Below are positions 9,394 through 18,646 of a stretch of DNA of 64,000 bases, one piece after another. A program made the translations under genes and the position numbers. The stretch comes from Dyadobacter soli (GTDB lineage: Bacteria > Bacteroidota > Bacteroidia > Cytophagales > Spirosomataceae). The DNA lies in the NCBI RefSeq assembly GCF_900101885.1, contig NZ_FNAN01000016.1, positions 62,001 to 126,000 on the forward strand, given 5' to 3'. The number at the start of each line of letters is the position of its first letter. Within the stretch, counting starts at the first letter, position 1. The notes beneath the pieces are model-generated. The model did not search any database and had not been told where the DNA came from. It was given only the letters and a program-made list of their open reading frames with translations.

Positions 9394-12300
9394 ATGAAAT
9401 TTGTATACAAGGGCAAAACCGTCCTTTGGGGAGCGTATATACTTATCCGTTCTCTGTGGGAGCTGTGCGCCATCAAACACCGAACCGACTTTGGCAAAGT
9501 TCTCCTGACGATGAAATTAACCGTGTTGATATTCCTGATTGGTACATTGCAGGTGCTGGCCGAAGACACGTTCGCCCAGCAGGTATCGATCAAAAAGAAG
9601 GATGCAACCTTATTGGAAGTGCTAAGGACCGTCAGGAAACAAACGGGCTACCTGTTCATTTGCGACCTCGAAATGCTGGACCAGGCCGAAAAGGTCAACA
9701 TCAACGTCACCAATGCGCCTTTGAAGGAGGTGCTGGACGCCTGCTTTGCGGGCCAGCCATTGACCTACAACATTGTGGATAAGACGATTATCGTCAAGAA
9801 AAAGCGCGAGCCGGCCCGGAAGCCGAAGGAAGAGGCGAGCCTCAAAGAACCATTTTCCTTCACCTCCGACCCGGTTTTGAAGGAGCGGATGACGGAATTG
9901 ATGCGTAAGAAAGTCAACCTGCAAACGATATTCGACATCAGCGTCACGGGCAAGGTCATCGACGAAAAAGGGGAGCCGCTCGCGGGCGTGAACGTGATCC
10001 AGAAAGGCACCCAGCGCGGTACTTCCACCAACGAGCAGGGCGTTTTCAATATCGACATTACCGATGCCGACGCGGTGCTGACATTCTCGTTTGTCGGTTT
10101 CCTGTCCCAGGAAGTGATCGTGGGGCGCCGGAGCCAGATCGACGTCACGTTGCGGATCGATAACAAGGCGCTGGAAGAGGTGGTCGTGGTGGGTTACGGT
10201 ACGCAAAAGCGTTCGGACCTGACGGGCTCGGTATCGTCGGTGAAATCGGAAGAGATCAAAAGCCTGCCGGTTCGGAGCGTCAACGAGGCATTGCAGGGGC
10301 GTGCGGCGGGCGTACAGGTAACGCGTAATGACGGTGCGCCGGGAGCATCGTCCGACATCGTGATCCGCGGCGTGGGTTCCATCGGCGGGATGTCGCCGCT
10401 TTACATTGTGGACGGAATCCGGATGTCGGCAGGGAACAACTTCAACTTGCAGGATGTCGAATCCATTGAAATCCTGAAAGATGCGAGCGCAGCGGCCATT
10501 TACGGCGCGCAGGCGGCGGGGGGCGTAGTGCTGGTAACCACCAAGCGCGGCACGGTGGGTTCGGATAAAATGAATATCAATTTCAATGCATATTATGGTG
10601 TGCGCCAGCCGCGTAACCTCTATAAAATGTTGAACACACCGGATTACGTGAAAGCCAAAGCAGCTTCCGGCGTAAGTGTGGGCGGCTGGGGCGATCCGGC
10701 GACATTGCCCGATAACGACTGGGCAGACCAGGTTTACCAGAATGGCAGCGACCAGAGCTATTCGCTTTCGCTCTCCGGTGCCACCCCGAAAACCAATTAC
10801 TACCTTTCGGCGAACTACCAGCGCGAAGGAGGTACCATGATCGACAACTGGTTCGAGCGGTACGGTATCCGTTCGAATGCGGATTTCAAGATCAATAACC
10901 GCCTGAAAGTCGGCGAGACACTGTACGGATGGAGTACCCGCGCCAACCCGGTGCAAACGACTACGTTTCCGTTCCGTTCGGCGCCGGTAATCCCGGTATA
11001 TGACCCTACCAACCCCGTGGGCGGCTGGGCGAAGACCGGTACTTTCTTTACCGGGCCCAACCTCGTCGCGAACGAGCTGATCAACCACGCGAAGAACAAT
11101 CAGTACGCATTGGAAGGCAATGTTTATCTCGATTGGGAAATCGTCAAGGGCCTGAACTTCCGCTCCACTTTCGGTGCTTCGATTTACGCCCTGAACAACT
11201 ACAAATTCACGGAAGCCTACGATTTTGGCACCCTTAAAAACCTGAATGCGCTCCTGGTCCGCGAGCAGAACAATACCCGAAACTTTACCGGAAACTTCGT
11301 GCTCACCTACGCGAAGACATTCGGGCGTCACGAGGTCAAGGCCATGGTGGGTTACGAAGCTTACCAGTCTAACCTGAGCAATTTGCGTGGCGAAGCGCAG
11401 GGTTTCCAGGTGATTACCTATAACCTGGGCATGACCACCAACCCGAGCACCTACAAAACGAGCGGCGGAGAATTCCCGCAGACGCGCCTGCTCTCGCAGT
11501 TCGGACGGATCAATTACACATTTGCGGATAAATACCTGTTTACCGCCAATGTCCGCCGCGACGGCTCCGACCGCTTCGGCCCGGCCAACAAATGGGGCGT
11601 ATTCCCGTCGTTCTCGGTAGGCTGGAAAGTGAGTGAGGAAGCATTTGTGCGGGATAATTTTTCGCAGGTATCCAATCTGAAAATCCGGGCGAGCTATGGT
11701 AAACTCGGCAGCACGAGCAGCATTCCGCAATACACCTACCAGGCTTCCTACGGAGGCACCGGCGGTACGAATATCCTCGGCCTGCCCAACGGCGACCGCT
11801 CGAAAGGCTATGCATTGACGGCCCAGCTTCCCAACCAGAATATCAAATGGGAGCAGGTGAACCAGACCGACATTGGTCTCGATATCGGCTTGTTCCGTAA
11901 CGCATTGAACATCACCGCCGATTGGTACAGCCGCCAGACGCAGGACATGATCTACCAGGTACCGGTGCCGGTTTCGGCGGGTTTCTACGGAACGAGCGGC
12001 GTTTACACGAACATCGGCCAGATGAGCAATAAGGGTATCGAGCTGGCCGTCGACTACCGGGGTAAGGCGAAGGACTTTACCTATTCCGTAAGCTTGAATG
12101 CGGCATTTAACAAAAACCTGGTTAAACAGCTGAGCGGTACCAACAACAACCCGATCAACGACGGCGCCGCGGGCGATTACCTCGAAAGTACCGTCACGCG
12201 TACGCAGGCAGGAAGGCCGCTGAGCCAATTTTACGGGTACATCGTCGATGGGCTCTTCCAAACCGATTCGGAAGTTGCCGCATTGAACCAGAGCGCGCAG

Positions 12301-12975
12301 GAAGCCGCCTCAGCCGCAGGCAAGCCTACCACCGGCGTGTTTTTCCAGAATGCCGGTACCGGCGCGGGCGATCTCAAATTCCGTGACGTGAACGGCGACG
12401 GCCGCATTACCATCGACGACAAGACTTACATCGGAAATCCGTGGCCGAAGATCACCTACGGCTTTTCGCTCAATCTGGGCTGGAAAGGCATTGATGTGCA
12501 GGCGATGTTCCAGGGTGTGCAGGGTGTGGATGTTTTTAATGCAAACAAATATTACACCCAGTTCTTTGTCGGTGACTATAATACGACCAACGATATTTTC
12601 AATACCTCGTTTTTCAATGGAAACGGCCTCACCGATCAGCCGCGCGTGGGTACAACGGACGCCTCGGGCAACTATGTCCGCGACCCGAATTCGAACTACA
12701 CCCGCATTTCCTCTTTCGTGGTGGAAAACGGCTCTTTCCTGAAACTGCGCAACCTGCAAGTGGGCTACACATTGCCTTCGGCGTTGGTTAAGCAATGGAA
12801 AATGAGCGGCTTGCGGGTTTATTTCCAGGCGCAGAACCTGCTCACTTTCACGGGCTACTCGGGCCTCGATCCGGAAGTGCTGGGTAGGAATGGTACCACC
12901 GCCCGCGGGCTCGATACGATTTACTCGTACCCGCGCACGCGACTGGTTTCCATGGGTATAGATCTGAATTTCTAA
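9394..12975 (+). CDS. SusC/RagA TonB-linked outer-membrane transporter with STN domain (pair 2)
   Basis: This is a TonB-dependent barrel that imports an oligomeric or sugar-like substrate. I start it at the ATG at 9394 (MKFVYKGKT). An upstream TTG is less likely, and the hydrophobic signal comes late ('MKLTVLIFLIGTLQVLAEDTFAQ'), which is common in STN-type SusC proteins. Next are the STN domain ('KDATLLEVLRTVRKQTGYLF'), a carboxypeptidase-like beta domain ('GEPLAGVNVIQKGTQRGT'), a TonB-box region ('EEVVVVGYGTQKRSDLTG'), a plug ('YIVDGIRM', 'ILKDASAAAIYGAQAAGGVV') and a barrel ending '...SMGIDLNF'. The STN domain and upstream fecR indicate transcriptional self-control. Its stop overlaps an in-frame ATG of the SusD frame (TAATG), so SusD is probably translated from the same message. 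Confidence 0.96.
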   Translation: MKFVYKGKTVLWGAYILIRSLWELCAIKHRTDFGKVLLTMKLTVLIFLIGTLQVLAEDTFAQQVSIKKKDATLLEVLRTVRKQTGYLFICDLEMLDQAEKVNINVTNAPLKEVLDACFAGQPLTYNIVDKTIIVKKKREPARKPKEEASLKEPFSFTSDPVLKERMTELMRKKVNLQTIFDISVTGKVIDEKGEPLAGVNVIQKGTQRGTSTNEQGVFNIDITDADAVLTFSFVGFLSQEVIVGRRSQIDVTLRIDNKALEEVVVVGYGTQKRSDLTGSVSSVKSEEIKSLPVRSVNEALQGRAAGVQVTRNDGAPGASSDIVIRGVGSIGGMSPLYIVDGIRMSAGNNFNLQDVESIEILKDASAAAIYGAQAAGGVVLVTTKRGTVGSDKMNINFNAYYGVRQPRNLYKMLNTPDYVKAKAASGVSVGGWGDPATLPDNDWADQVYQNGSDQSYSLSLSGATPKTNYYLSANYQREGGTMIDNWFERYGIRSNADFKINNRLKVGETLYGWSTRANPVQTTTFPFRSAPVIPVYDPTNPVGGWAKTGTFFTGPNLVANELINHAKNNQYALEGNVYLDWEIVKGLNFRSTFGASIYALNNYKFTEAYDFGTLKNLNALLVREQNNTRNFTGNFVLTYAKTFGRHEVKAMVGYEAYQSNLSNLRGEAQGFQVITYNLGMTTNPSTYKTSGGEFPQTRLLSQFGRINYTFADKYLFTANVRRDGSDRFGPANKWGVFPSFSVGWKVSEEAFVRDNFSQVSNLKIRASYGKLGSTSSIPQYTYQASYGGTGGTNILGLPNGDRSKGYALTAQLPNQNIKWEQVNQTDIGLDIGLFRNALNITADWYSRQTQDMIYQVPVPVSAGFYGTSGVYTNIGQMSNKGIELAVDYRGKAKDFTYSVSLNAAFNKNLVKQLSGTNNNPINDGAAGDYLESTVTRTQAGRPLSQFYGYIVDGLFQTDSEVAALNQSAQEAASAAGKPTTGVFFQNAGTGAGDLKFRDVNGDGRITIDDKTYIGNPWPKITYGFSLNLGWKGIDVQAMFQGVQGVDVFNANKYYTQFFVGDYNTTNDIFNTSFFNGNGLTDQPRVGTTDASGNYVRDPNSNYTRISSFVVENGSFLKLRNLQVGYTLPSALVKQWKMSGLRVYFQAQNLLTFTGYSGLDPEVLGRNGTTARGLDTIYSYPRTRLVSMGIDLNF

Positions 12976-12998
12976 TGGATTTTAACAGCTATCAAGCT

Positions 12999-14723
12999 AT
13001 GAAGATATTAAACCAATTTCTCCTGCTGCTCGCGTTGACCGGCCTGCTTTCGTGCAGCGACGACTTTGTGAATGTCGAAAACCCCGGCGCGCTGGCTCCT
13101 TCGCAATACCCGGCTTCGGTGGCCGATCTGGAACAGTTGCTCACCGGCGTGTATGCGACGCAGCATGCCAATGGCCTGTACGGGCATACCATGCTGGCCA
13201 AAAATACCTGGCTCTGGGACCACACCACCGACCTCAGCTGGCAGGGTACCCCGACGTGGATTCAAATGGGCCAGAACAATTCGCAACCCAACGACAGCTT
13301 TCTGTACGACAACTGGCGCGAGCTCTGGCGCGGTGTCCAGCGGAGCAACACATTGTTGGCGGCCATTGAAACTTACCGCCAGAAAGCGCCCAACGACGCC
13401 GCGGCGATTGACCTGATCAAAGGGCAGGCGCTTTTCCTGCGCGCCTGGTACTATTTCCACCTGGTGTCGATTTGGGGCGAGGGCTTCAATGCAGGTACGG
13501 ACGGCGCCAAAATGGGCGTGCCGATCATTACGGAAGTGGCTTCGGGCCTCGACGAAACGCAGGTGCCGCGCAAAACGGTGAAGGAAGGCTGGGATTTTAT
13601 TATCAGCGACCTCAAAGCGGCGGAAGGCCTGCTCAAAAGCACCAACTGGACCGGCGCAACCGATAAGTACAAAGTGTCGGGATGGGCTGTGAAAGGGTTT
13701 TTGGGCAAAATTTACACCTACCAGGCCGACTGGGCGAATGCCAAAACCTACCTCAGCGACGTAGTGACCAACAGCGGCAAAGCGCTCGTGACGTTCGATG
13801 TGTACAAGGATATGTTTAATGGTAAAAATGAGTTCACCTCCGAATCGCTTTTTGAACTAAACCTCAATGTGGATATGACCGCCCGCGGTGGCGATGACCA
13901 GTCGATGGGGTCGAGCATCGGGATGGTGATCGCGCCTACGTATGTGAGCGACAATGGCGGGCAGGCGGCTTCGGCCTGGTCCAACGTGTTCCCGCACGCC
14001 AAAAACATCGCGCGTTTCGGTTTTAATGAAGGGCATTATTTCAAACCCGGCACCACGAGCGCCAACATCGCGAATGTGGACCCTGCCTATATTGCCCGCT
14101 CACTGGAAGCGAAGAAGAAGCAGACCGTCGACCCGCGCCTTTGGGTAGCGTGCTACCAGCCTTACGTGGACTCGATGATCGTCAGCGGCAAAAAACGCCC
14201 GATCTCGCATTATCTCGACATCACCGAGCTGGATATGGAGGCGTGGAGCTTCCGCAAATTCACGAACCCGACGGGTACAGAAGCGGAGATCAACATGTCG
14301 AGCGGTGCCAATTTCCCCTGGCTCCGGCTGGCGGATGTGTACCTCCTCTACGCGGAGACGCTCTCGCATTCGGGCGATAATGCGGGTGCATTGGAATACA
14401 TCAACAAGGTGAAACGAAGGGCATACGGCTTGCCGGTGAATACACCTTCGGCATTGGATTACAAAAGCCTCACCGACGCCACCAAGGCCAGCGACGCCGT
14501 CCTGAAAAACGACCCGCTCAAATACGAGCGCTGGGCCGAGCTTTTCGGCGAAGGCCACTGGTGGCTCGACGTCCGGCGCTGGCAGATCGGCGACAAGGAA
14601 GCGGCCTATTACCAGCGCATCCGTGGCGGAGCCATCCAATGGGACCCCACCGACTACGCCCAGCCGATCCCGATCAACGAAATCACCGCCAACGTAAACA
14701 TGCGGCAAAACCCGGGGTATTGA
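12999..14723 (+). CDS. SusD/RagB family lipoprotein (pair 2)
   Basis: This is the substrate-binding surface lipoprotein partnering the preceding SusC. The frame opens at 12975, overlapping the SusC stop, but the lipoprotein signal MKILNQFLLLLALTGLLSC begins at 12999, which I take as the start. RagB-type features are 'ENPGALAPSQYPASVADLEQLLTGVY', 'GQALFLRAWYYFHLVSIWGEG' and the C-terminal 'ERWAELFGEGHWWLDVRRWQIG', ending in MRQNPGY. At about 574 residues it is longer than most SusD proteins, with insertions around residues 280-400. The PQQ dehydrogenase starts 20 nt downstream, which suggests one operon and a sugar substrate that is oxidised in the periplasm. Confidence 0.93.
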   Translation: MKILNQFLLLLALTGLLSCSDDFVNVENPGALAPSQYPASVADLEQLLTGVYATQHANGLYGHTMLAKNTWLWDHTTDLSWQGTPTWIQMGQNNSQPNDSFLYDNWRELWRGVQRSNTLLAAIETYRQKAPNDAAAIDLIKGQALFLRAWYYFHLVSIWGEGFNAGTDGAKMGVPIITEVASGLDETQVPRKTVKEGWDFIISDLKAAEGLLKSTNWTGATDKYKVSGWAVKGFLGKIYTYQADWANAKTYLSDVVTNSGKALVTFDVYKDMFNGKNEFTSESLFELNLNVDMTARGGDDQSMGSSIGMVIAPTYVSDNGGQAASAWSNVFPHAKNIARFGFNEGHYFKPGTTSANIANVDPAYIARSLEAKKKQTVDPRLWVACYQPYVDSMIVSGKKRPISHYLDITELDMEAWSFRKFTNPTGTEAEINMSSGANFPWLRLADVYLLYAETLSHSGDNAGALEYINKVKRRAYGLPVNTPSALDYKSLTDATKASDAVLKNDPLKYERWAELFGEGHWWLDVRRWQIGDKEAAYYQRIRGGAIQWDPTDYAQPIPINEITANVNMRQNPGY

Positions 14724-14743
14724 TTCAAACCATTGAATAACCG

Positions 14744-16984
14744 ATGAATCCAAAAATACGGAAGCATATCGGCCAGCCGGCACGACTACTGTGCGGGCTG
14801 GCCGTGTCGGGAATGCTCTTGTCGATGCTTTTGAGCGCAACCGACGACCGCAATACCGATTGGCTGGCTTACGGCGGCAACAAGGCCGGGAACCGCTATT
14901 CGCCGCTGACGCAGATTAACCTGACCAATGTAAACCGGCTGAAAGTGGCCTGGGAATACGACGCCAACAAGCGGCCGGAGGGCGTTCCCGCCGCAGGAAC
15001 GCCTGCCGCAAGGCGCCCGATGGAAATCCAGTGCCAGCCGATCGTCGTGAACGGCATTTTGTATGGTACGACGCCGCTGCTGAGCCTGTTCGCATTGAAA
15101 GCCGATACAGGCGAGGAGCTCTGGCGTTTCGACCCGTTTGCAGGGGGAACGCCGCGTTTCCATGCCAGCAGGGGTGTGATGTTTTGGGAAGACGGCGGGG
15201 ATAAAAGAATCCTTTACACAGCCGGTAACCACCTTTGCGCAGTGGATGCGGCCACTGGAAAACTGGTGGAAAGCTTCGGCGTCGGCGGGAAAGTCGACCT
15301 GAGTGCGGGGGTTACCGGCCGGCCGGGACGTGAAAATGACAAACTTTCGGTGGACGCGACTTCGCCCGGCGTGATTTACAAGGATATGCTCGTGATCGGC
15401 TCGCGCGTGTCCGAGTACGGGGACGCCGCGCCGGGGCACATCCGTGCATTCGACGTGCGCACGGGAAAGCTCAAATGGACCTTTCACACAGTACCGGAAC
15501 CGGGAGAGCCGGGCCACGATACCTGGCCGAAAGATGCCTGGAAACGCATTGGCGGGGCCAACAACTGGGCCGGTATGGTGCTCGACGAAAAGCGCGGTGC
15601 GGTGTATTTCGGTACCGGTTCGCCGTCGGTCGATTTCTATGGTGCCGATCGCGAAGGGAAGAATTTGTATGCCAATTGCGTGATCTCGCTCGATGCCGAA
15701 ACCGGGAAAATGAACTGGTACTATCAAACGGTGCACCACGACCTTTGGGACCGGGACATTTCCTGCCAACCCAATCTCCTGACGGTAACGCATAAAGGCT
15801 CCAACGGCAAACCACGGAAAATAGACGCCGTAGCACAGGCCACCAAAGACGGCCTCCTGTTCCTGCTGGACCGCGATACCGGCAAGCCGCTGTTCCCCGT
15901 CGAGGAACGCCCCGCATTGACCGACTACCATTTGCCCGGCGAACATCCCTGGCCCACGCAGCCCTTTCCGACCAAACCGGTACCATTCGCCCGGCAGAAT
16001 TTTACTGAAAAGGATATTACCGATCGAACGCCCGAGGCGCATGCATTTGTAAAGGAAAAGTTTGCCCAGACCCGCTCCGGCAACAAGTATATGCCACCCA
16101 GCAAAGAGGGGAGCCTCTACCTGGGCATTGGCGGTGGTGCCGAATGGGGCGGTAATGCCGCCGATCCGCAAGGTATTTTGTACCAAAATGCGAACGAAAT
16201 GGTGTGGGACCTGAAAATGATGGACTACAATGGAAGGAATGGCATCCGGCAAGCTGCCACATCACCGGGTGTGGCTGTGTACATGCGAAACTGCGCCGCC
16301 TGCCACCGTGCCGACCGCCAGGGAAGCGGGCAGGAATACCCGAGCCTGGTGCAGGTCGGTAACCGGATGTCGAAGGAGGAGATAGGAAATATCATCAAAA
16401 GCGGGCGCGGGCGAATGCCTTCGTTTCAGCATATTTCCGACAAGGAGCGGAGCGAGCTCATCGGATTCCTGACCAACTCGGAGCAGCAGGTGACGGCATC
16501 TGAAAACCATAGTTCGAGCGAAGCGCCTACCGAGGCAAAATCCGCCTTCCCGTACATTCCGCCTTACATTAACAATGGCTGGACGCGCTTTTTCGACCCC
16601 GACGGCTACCCGGCCATCAAACCACCCTGGGGCACACTCAATGCGATCGACCTGAATACGGGCGAATACCTCTGGCGCGTACCGCTCGGCGAGTTCCCGG
16701 AACTGACCCAAAAGGGCGTTCCCATTACCGGCACCGAAAACTACGGTGGTCCGATCGTGACCGCAGGCGGGCTGGTGTTCATCGCGGGCACGAAGGACGA
16801 AAAGATCCGCGCATTCGACCGCAAAACCGGCAAAACCGTTTGGGAATACCAACTCCCCGCAGGCGGCTTCGCAACGCCCGCGACCTACATGGTCAACGGT
16901 AAGCAATATGTGGTAATCGCAGCCGGCGGCGCCAAAAACGGGCACAAGCCGGGTGGGAAGTACGTTGCGTTCGCGCTGCCGTGA
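14744..16984 (+). CDS. PQQ-dependent sugar/alcohol dehydrogenase with embedded cytochrome c domain
   Basis: This periplasmic quinoprotein oxidises a sugar or alcohol and passes electrons through haem c to the respiratory chain. An N-terminal hydrophobic signal precedes 'DWLAYGGNKAGNRYSPLTQINLTNVNRLKVAWEY', the opening of the eight-bladed PQQ propeller. A c-type cytochrome module is inserted before the last blades: the haem motif is C517-A-A-C520-H521, with a likely axial Met558 in 'GRMPSF'. The propeller closes with 'ENYGGPIVTAGGLVFIAGTKDEKIRAFD' and 'ATPATYMVNGKQYVVIAAGG', strongly like glucose and quinate dehydrogenases. It lies 20 nt after SusD and is followed by a sugar-acid dehydratase, so a product aldonate or lactone feeding the next enzyme is plausible. 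The exact substrate is not readable. Confidence 0.9.
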   Translation: MNPKIRKHIGQPARLLCGLAVSGMLLSMLLSATDDRNTDWLAYGGNKAGNRYSPLTQINLTNVNRLKVAWEYDANKRPEGVPAAGTPAARRPMEIQCQPIVVNGILYGTTPLLSLFALKADTGEELWRFDPFAGGTPRFHASRGVMFWEDGGDKRILYTAGNHLCAVDAATGKLVESFGVGGKVDLSAGVTGRPGRENDKLSVDATSPGVIYKDMLVIGSRVSEYGDAAPGHIRAFDVRTGKLKWTFHTVPEPGEPGHDTWPKDAWKRIGGANNWAGMVLDEKRGAVYFGTGSPSVDFYGADREGKNLYANCVISLDAETGKMNWYYQTVHHDLWDRDISCQPNLLTVTHKGSNGKPRKIDAVAQATKDGLLFLLDRDTGKPLFPVEERPALTDYHLPGEHPWPTQPFPTKPVPFARQNFTEKDITDRTPEAHAFVKEKFAQTRSGNKYMPPSKEGSLYLGIGGGAEWGGNAADPQGILYQNANEMVWDLKMMDYNGRNGIRQAATSPGVAVYMRNCAACHRADRQGSGQEYPSLVQVGNRMSKEEIGNIIKSGRGRMPSFQHISDKERSELIGFLTNSEQQVTASENHSSSEAPTEAKSAFPYIPPYINNGWTRFFDPDGYPAIKPPWGTLNAIDLNTGEYLWRVPLGEFPELTQKGVPITGTENYGGPIVTAGGLVFIAGTKDEKIRAFDRKTGKTVWEYQLPAGGFATPATYMVNGKQYVVIAAGGAKNGHKPGGKYVAFALP

Positions 16985-16994
16985 GGGGGCGATT

Positions 16995-17125
16995 TGACCG
17001 CCGACGGCCGACCGCTGACCGCCGACCGCCGATGGCTGACCGCTGACCGCCGATGGCTGACCATAGACCATAATGTGGAATTTTTTTGAGATCGGCGGTC
17101 GGTGGTCAGCGGTCGGCGGTCCATG
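16995..17125. repeat. GACCGCYGA-type tandem and inverted repeat (large hairpin)
   Basis: Short units of the type GACCGCCGAC, GACCGCTGAC and GACCGCCGATGGCT are repeated at about 16995-17060. An inverted copy lies at about 17093-17122. About 27 of 28 positions of the two arms match around a spacer that contains a T7 run. It separates the PQQ dehydrogenase from the dehydratase gene. It could be an intergenic repeat family, a terminator or an mRNA-stability hairpin. Confidence 0.75.
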
Positions 17126-17183
17126 ACGCATCGTCTACCACCAACCATTCCCAACAATTAACCCAATCATTCCTAATCCAAAC

Positions 17184-18554
17184 ATGATGAACAACAATTC
17201 CTTTGAGCCTAACCAAAATCGTCGTGATGCTTTGAAAATGCTGGGAGCAGGTTCTGCTGCCGGATTGCTGGGCCTCCTGGGCACCGCCGACCGTGCGCAT
17301 GGCAAGGCGCATTATTCGCAGCCCGCGTACGCGAAGGGCATGGCGCCGGTCAAAATCAAAAGCGTGAAGGCGATCGTTACAGCGCCCCAGGGCTCCAACC
17401 TGATCGTCGTGAAAGTAGAGACTACCGAACCCGGGCTCTACGGGCTTGGCTGCGCTACTTTCACCCAGCGGGCCTTTGCGGTAGTGACGGCGATCGACAC
17501 TTACCTGAATGAGTTCTGCGTCGGGAAGGACGTGGATAATATCGAAGACATGTGGCATTCGACCTACGTGAGCTCTTACTGGCGCAACGGCCCGGTGCTG
17601 AACAATGCATTGAGCGGGCTGGATGAGGCGCTTTGGGATATCAAGGGCAAACGCGCCGGTATGCCGGTGTACCAGCTGCTGGGCGGCAAGGCCCGTTTCG
17701 CGATCCCGTGCTATACCCATGCGAATGGCAACACGCCGGAAGCTGTGGCGGACGATGTCCAGCGCATTATGGAGCGGGGTTTTAAATACATCCGCATCCA
17801 GCAGGGCGGCTACGGTGCGGTGGGCGCTACCGAGCAGAAACCCGATTTCAAAGCGGCCGGTTTCGGCGGTGCTACCGACAACTATATGAACGAAAGGGCC
17901 TACCTGAAATCGGTACCCAAGCTTTTTGAAGCAGTGCGCAAGCGTTGCGGCGAAGAAATCGAGCTTTTGCACGACATCCACGAGCGCGTGCAGCCGATGG
18001 ATGCTATCAATATGATTAAAGCATTGGAGGAACACCGGCCGTTTTTTATCGAAGATCCTTTTTCACCCGAAAACATGGGCTGGTTCCGTCAGTTGCGGCA
18101 AAGCACCACAGTACCTATCGCGATGGGCGAGCTGTTCAACAATGTGAACGAGTTCCGCGATCCGATGGCCAACCAGTGGTTCGACTATATCCGCTGCCAC
18201 GTTTCGCAGATCGGCGGCATTACCCCGGCCATGAAAGTAGCGCGGCTGGGCGAGTGGTTCAATGTCAAAACGGCCTGGCACGGTCCCGGCGACGTTTCGC
18301 CGGTAGGGCACGCGGCGCATGCGCACATCGACCTGGCAGTCTGGAACTTCGGTATCCAGGAAGCGGTGAGTTTCAACGAAAAAACGCAGGCAATTTTCAA
18401 AGGGTGTCCCACAATGAAAGACGGGTACATGTCGGTGAACGAAGTGCCCGGCCTTGGCGTGGATATCGATGAAAAAGAAGCGGCCAAATACCCGATCACC
18501 AGCAAATCCAACTGGCAGGTTCGTAAATTTGACGGTACGAGCATTCGTCCGTAG
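17184..18554 (+). CDS. Enolase-superfamily sugar-acid dehydratase, ManD/RspA type, with Tat signal
   Basis: This enzyme is predicted to remove water from a hexonate such as D-mannonate, giving 2-keto-3-deoxygluconate. Metal and catalytic residues are visible: D264-x-H266 in 'HDIHER', E290 in 'FIEDP', E316 in 'MGELFN' and H366 in 'WHGPGD'. The spacings 26, 26 and 50 are the same as D210, E236, E262 and H312 in the characterised ManD of Novosphingobium. The R204-I-Q206 motif after 'GFKY' is also ManD-like. Unusually, the N-terminus carries a twin-arginine signal (NRRDALKMLGAGSAAGLLGLLG), so the enzyme is probably periplasmic, alongside the PQQ dehydrogenase encoded upstream. Substrate specificity within the ManD subgroup (mannonate, gluconate or none) cannot be fixed from sequence. 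Confidence 0.88.
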   Translation: MMNNNSFEPNQNRRDALKMLGAGSAAGLLGLLGTADRAHGKAHYSQPAYAKGMAPVKIKSVKAIVTAPQGSNLIVVKVETTEPGLYGLGCATFTQRAFAVVTAIDTYLNEFCVGKDVDNIEDMWHSTYVSSYWRNGPVLNNALSGLDEALWDIKGKRAGMPVYQLLGGKARFAIPCYTHANGNTPEAVADDVQRIMERGFKYIRIQQGGYGAVGATEQKPDFKAAGFGGATDNYMNERAYLKSVPKLFEAVRKRCGEEIELLHDIHERVQPMDAINMIKALEEHRPFFIEDPFSPENMGWFRQLRQSTTVPIAMGELFNNVNEFRDPMANQWFDYIRCHVSQIGGITPAMKVARLGEWFNVKTAWHGPGDVSPVGHAAHAHIDLAVWNFGIQEAVSFNEKTQAIFKGCPTMKDGYMSVNEVPGLGVDIDEKEAAKYPITSKSNWQVRKFDGTSIRP

Positions 18555-18570
18555 TGTTCGATGGTAGGAA

Positions 18571-18642
18571 ATGCCGTCAGGCATGTAATATTGGTAGCAC
18601 AAAGTTGACGAGAAAGATGCCGAATGCCGTAGGCATGTAACA
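18571..18642. repeat. REP-like hairpin repeat, two units
   Basis: The first unit is ATGCC-gtc-AGGCAT followed by GTAATATTGGTAGCA (18571-18598). The second is GAATGCCGTAGGCATGTAAC (18622-18641). Each core is a mini hairpin with 5-bp arms and a 3-nt loop. The same second unit and the ATTGGTAGCA tail recur at 36394-36512, so this is a dispersed intergenic repeat family. Confidence 0.75.
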
Positions 18643-18646
18643 ACCA

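Noticed and set aside
9622-12261. Long open frame on the minus strand, antisense to SusC pair 2 (similar ones oppose other SusC genes, e.g. 53377-55020 and 36664-37950)
   Set aside because: The composition is Arg/Val/His-rich with no domain signature. These frames arise from the codon use of the GC-rich SusC/SusD genes on the opposite strand.
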